Positions 62,966-64,000 of a stretch of 64,000 bases of DNA are shown piece by piece. Every line of letters starts with the position of its first letter. Positions within the stretch are counted from its first letter, which is position 1. The stretch comes from Malus domestica (lineage: Eukaryota > Streptophyta > Magnoliopsida > Rosales > Rosaceae). Below the pieces are notes generated by a model. The model was not told where the DNA came from. It did no database searches and saw nothing but the letters and a program-made list of their open reading frames with translations. A program made the position numbers and the translations under genes. The stretch covers positions 37,469,001 to 37,533,000 of the forward strand of contig NC_091663.1 of the NCBI RefSeq assembly GCF_042453785.1. Reading direction: 5' to 3'.

Positions 62966-63576
62966 GGTCAGGGAAAGCCATTAGTGAAGCCCAATTTTAT
63001 AGGGAGATATTGGGCTGGGAAAGCCCGGGACATGAGAATACCTACCTTCACTAGAATCAACTCAATCAAGATTGGATGCATTCTAACAGTTTTCCAATAC
63101 AATTTTCCCTCCGATTTTAATGGAAGATAGTAATATTTGGAGACCACTCGTTAGTGGATGAGGAGATGATGATGGATTGGATGGGATTGGATTGGAGAGG
63201 GAGATGTCAAGTTGCGCAAGCAACAGCAAACAGATTTGGACATTCATTCATTCATTTGCCTTGCCTTGCCTTGCCTTATGGATCAGTTTGACAAACATGA
63301 CGCTTTCCCACTTCACCTTTTCTCTACTCCCGAGTCCCACCTCTGGATGGCTGGTCCCTCTTTTCCTGCTACAAGTTACTAATATTAAATTTGGATTTGA
63401 TGGATTCCAAACTAAATTATTTCATAAATATCCTATTAAGTAGTAGAAGTTCTATGATTCTCCACAGTATATTCAAAGTTTTTTAACCGTTATGTTTCAA
63501 TTATTGTATGTTTGATAAAAAAATCTAACAATTAAAAACCTCAGAAAATATAATACTTCAAAGCAATAAAAATAAA
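62966..63576. other. Spacer with short tandem repeats
   Basis: No gene is supported. Short CATT (near 63241-63256) and CCTTG (near 63257-63277) repeats occur. Confidence 0.4.
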
Positions 63577-63733
63577 GGAAAACTAATGAAAAGGGCTTGA
63601 AAACTTTGAGTTTTAATGATAAGGACAAAATAAAGGGTAAAGTGAATAGTACCAGGATTGACTTTTTAGTGTAAAAATGTGGTTTTTCGTTAAAGTGAAC
63701 AGTACCAGGTGCTTTTCGTTAAAGTTCCCTAAA
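63577..63733 (+). mobile_element. Short dispersed element, family A copy 5 (best preserved)
   Basis: It runs from ggaaaactaatgaaaaggg to tgcttttcgttaaagttccc. The two subterminal words, 'gagttttaatgataaggaca' and 'gtggtttttcgttaaagtga', and both 'gtgaatagtaccagg' and 'gtgaacagtaccagg' are intact. It is the most complete copy in the window and can serve as the reference for the others. Confidence 0.8.
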
Positions 63734-63841
63734 AATAATCCCCTAAGTAAATTACCCCAACACAACATTGTAGTGAAAAGTGGTTTCTTCTGCAAATCAA
63801 AACTAGTCATAAAAAAGTGCATCTTTTGCCCTTATATGTAA

Positions 63842-63930
63842 GGAACTTTAACGAAAAGTTCTCGATACTGTTTGTTTTAATGAAAAATCACATTTTTACA
63901 TTAAGAAGTCAATCATGTTACTTTAAGAAC
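63842..63930 (-). mobile_element. Short dispersed element, family A copy 6 (partial)
   Basis: The reverse orientation starts ggaactttaacgaaaagttc and continues 'gaaaaatcacatttttacat', then 'aagtcaatcatgttactt', after which similarity is lost. It lies about 110 bp from copy 5 in the opposite orientation. Confidence 0.65.
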
Positions 63931-64000
63931 AAATGAAAGATATTATTTATTTTTTGGTACGAAGAATAACTAGATATTATAAAGCTTTAGACGTAAAACA

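Overview
The window is nuclear DNA of a flowering plant. Genes are split by GT-AG introns, the intergenic DNA is AT-rich, and microsatellites, small inverted-repeat transposons and retrotransposon debris are common. The repeat types (an RTE-type LINE ending in TTG repeats, and many short 'cttttcgttaaagtt' elements) look like apple or pear (Rosaceae, Maleae). That placement is an inference from familiarity, not a search.

Layout, left to right: 3' end of VPS51 (+, 132-1306); MCM7 (+, 2384-16038), whose twelfth intron carries a 7.9 kb composite retrotransposon bounded by a perfect 14-bp target-site duplication; a region with a large imperfect hairpin (17.4-18.0 kb); a BRWD/PHIP-type WD40-bromodomain gene (+, 20587-30473); the 18S rRNA dimethyltransferase gene DIM1 (+, 32160-33565); a 92-codon conserved-looking small gene (-, 34613-34891); a broken CKI1-like hybrid histidine kinase (-, 36165-39750); nested transposons (42.1-45.06 kb) containing a 2.0 kb solo LTR; a PPR pseudogene cut by a copia remnant (45.9-47.8 kb); MSH6 (+, 49530-57485); a RING-CH (MARCH-type) membrane E3 ligase gene (-, 58173-60421); and a gene-poor right end with small transposons.

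The live genes are single-copy housekeeping functions: vesicle tethering, replication licensing, chromatin reading, rRNA modification, mismatch repair and membrane ubiquitination. They form no operon or pathway cluster. MCM7 and MSH6 are both S-phase genes, and both have E2F-like TTTCCCGCC sites upstream. DIM1 has a telo-box and site II elements, the usual signature of plant ribosome-biogenesis promoters. I joined exons by hand from reading frame, splice signals and remembered family sequence. All joined CDSs keep frame: MCM7 721 aa, BRWD-like 1660 aa, DIM1 345 aa, MSH6 1318 aa, RING-CH 243 aa.

I found no convincing new multi-gene system. The most informative features are the composite LINE insertion inside MCM7 with a fully open LINE frame, the duplicated LINE tail around a 4 kb LTR-element-like block with an antisense coiled-coil ORF, the long hairpin flanked by direct repeats, the sensor-less decayed CKI1 copy, the three-layer nested transposon, and a tandem duplication in the MSH6 promoter that differs at its E2F-like site.
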